Assembly: GCA_030490835.1 (NCBI GenBank) | Contig: CM059975.1 | Coordinates: 3,933,579-3,997,578 of the forward strand | Reading direction: 5' to 3' | Source: Annona cherimola | Lineage: Eukaryota; Streptophyta; Magnoliopsida; Magnoliales; Annonaceae | Length of the DNA: 64,000 nt | Shown: piece after piece, positions 63,096-64,000 of the stretch | Numbering within the stretch: the first letter of the stretch is position 1 | Layout: each line of letters opens with the position of its first letter | Notes under the pieces: generated by a model | What the model was told of the DNA's origin: nothing | Database searches by the model: none | Seen by the model: the letters and a program-made list of their open reading frames with translations, nothing else | Made by a program: the position numbers and the translations under genes

Positions 63096-63630
63096 TCAAC
63101 ATGGAAGAAATGGAGAAGTGCGTCAGGAATTTTATGTGACCGTCGAGTTCCAGTCAAATTAAAAGGAAAATTTTATAAGACTGCGATTAGACCTGCTATG
63201 CTTTATGGGGCAGAATGTTGGGCAGTTAAAGAGCAACATATACAAAAAATGAGCGTAGTGGAAATGAGAATGTTAAGGTGGATGAGTGGTAAAACAAGAA
63301 AAGATAAAATTAGGAATGAAATAATTCGAGAAAACTTAGAAGTGAGACCAATTAATGATAAAATGAGAGAAAATAGATTAAGATGGTTTGGTCATGTTAA
63401 AAGGAGGCCTGAAGTAGCACCGGTTAGGAAAACAGAGTTTATCCAAGTAGAAGGTGGTAGAAGAATGAGAGGAAGACCCAAAAAAATATGGATGGAAGTA
63501 ATTAAACAAGATTTAAAAATATTACATATTACTGAAAATTTAGTCTTAAATCGCCAAGAATGGCGTAACAGAATCCATGCAGCCGACCCCACATAGGTGG
63601 GAAATGGCTTATGATGATGATGATGAATCG
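63096..63630 (+). mobile_element. 5'-truncated RTE-type LINE, C-terminal RT end and GAT-repeat tail
   Basis: The frame to the TAG at 63594-63596 encodes the C-terminal end of a plant RTE-type reverse transcriptase. It includes WRSASGILCDRRVPVKLKGK, AIRPAMLYGAECWAV, MSVVEMRMLRWMSGKTRKDK and NRLRWFGHVKRRP. It runs to RGRPKKIWMEVIKQD and NRIHAADPT. After the stop the sequence ends in a short GATGATGATGATGA run, the usual tail of these elements. All upstream endonuclease and RT catalytic parts are missing, as expected for 5' truncation during target-primed insertion. No target duplication was found. Confidence 0.85.
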
Positions 63631-64000
63631 AAATTGAGACCTCACTCACACAGACATTAATGTTAAACTATTTTGCTATGCAAGTATTGACTTAAAATTG
63701 ATTTTTATCATTAAATCATTTTATTATAATAATTTTACATTTTTATAAAAGGGACTAATAAAAAGTGATATTAGACAAATGAAAGAGTCTCTATTTAAAC
63801 ACAATAGATAAGCGGAATTTTTCATCAATTAAAATATTAAAAATGAAGAGGGTTATATAGAAGCAAATGCCAATTTGTACAAATAGTTTGATTGGATTTC
63901 ATGATGATGATGATGATGATGATTATAAGTTACATCAAATTTTTTTGTCATGCTCGATATGATTTATTTAGTTATCTATCTTTTTTCTTAACCATATTTA
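63631..64000. other. Right edge, no gene recognised
   Basis: AT-rich, with a GAT microsatellite of about seven units near 63902-63922. That run could be the tail of another RTE insertion, but no coding homology lies before it. Confidence 0.4.

Overview
The window is nuclear DNA of a flowering plant. The genes have spliced plant exons with GT/AG introns, the host families are plant ones (S-domain receptor kinases, a BAHD acyltransferase pair, ATG8), and most of the rest is AT-rich DNA filled with plant transposons. The species cannot be fixed from the sequence. A woody angiosperm with low gene density fits, but that is inference.

Host genes. The 3' part of an ATG8 autophagy gene lies at 669-2508 (+), with its first coding exon off the left edge. 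Two intact seven-exon G-type lectin S-receptor-like serine/threonine kinase genes, 832 and 822 residues, lie in the same orientation at 23043-26738 and 49764-54161, about 23 kb apart. They are clear paralogues with the same exon phases, and a decayed kinase-exon relic of the same family lies upstream at 19968-20240. Two BAHD acyltransferase genes of the agmatine-coumaroyltransferase-like type stand head to head at 55212-56541 (-) and 58331-59656 (+). Both carry stops and frameshifts.

Mobile DNA. A Ty3/gypsy chromodomain element fills 10037-16854, with 480-bp LTRs, a CCGAG target duplication and a Met-tRNA primer site; a hAT miniature element sits in its gag. A reverse-strand copia-type deletion derivative (28520-31010) carries a Mutator-like foldback MITE in each LTR. 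A 4.86-kb solo LTR (35811-40665, TSD CATTG) and a hAT element (40731-41474) are nested in one older sequence. Other elements are two further hAT elements, four Tourist-like MITEs with TAA/TTA duplications, several Mutator-like foldback MITEs with 9-bp duplications, two other large foldback elements, a SINE with a 13-bp duplication, and a 5'-truncated RTE-type LINE near the right edge.

Layout. 0-2.5 kb ATG8; 2.5-10 kb MITEs, duplicated exon-like segments and decayed repeats; 10-17 kb gypsy; 17-23 kb decayed repeats and the kinase relic; 23-27 kb receptor kinase 1; 27-49.7 kb nested transposons; 49.7-54.2 kb receptor kinase 2; 55-60 kb BAHD pseudogene pair; 60-64 kb LTR-like, foldback and LINE sequence.

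No new multi-gene system was found. The most interesting material is the transposon stratigraphy, where internal duplicates give built-in empty sites, and the foldback MITE family whose terminal repeats are themselves hairpins.
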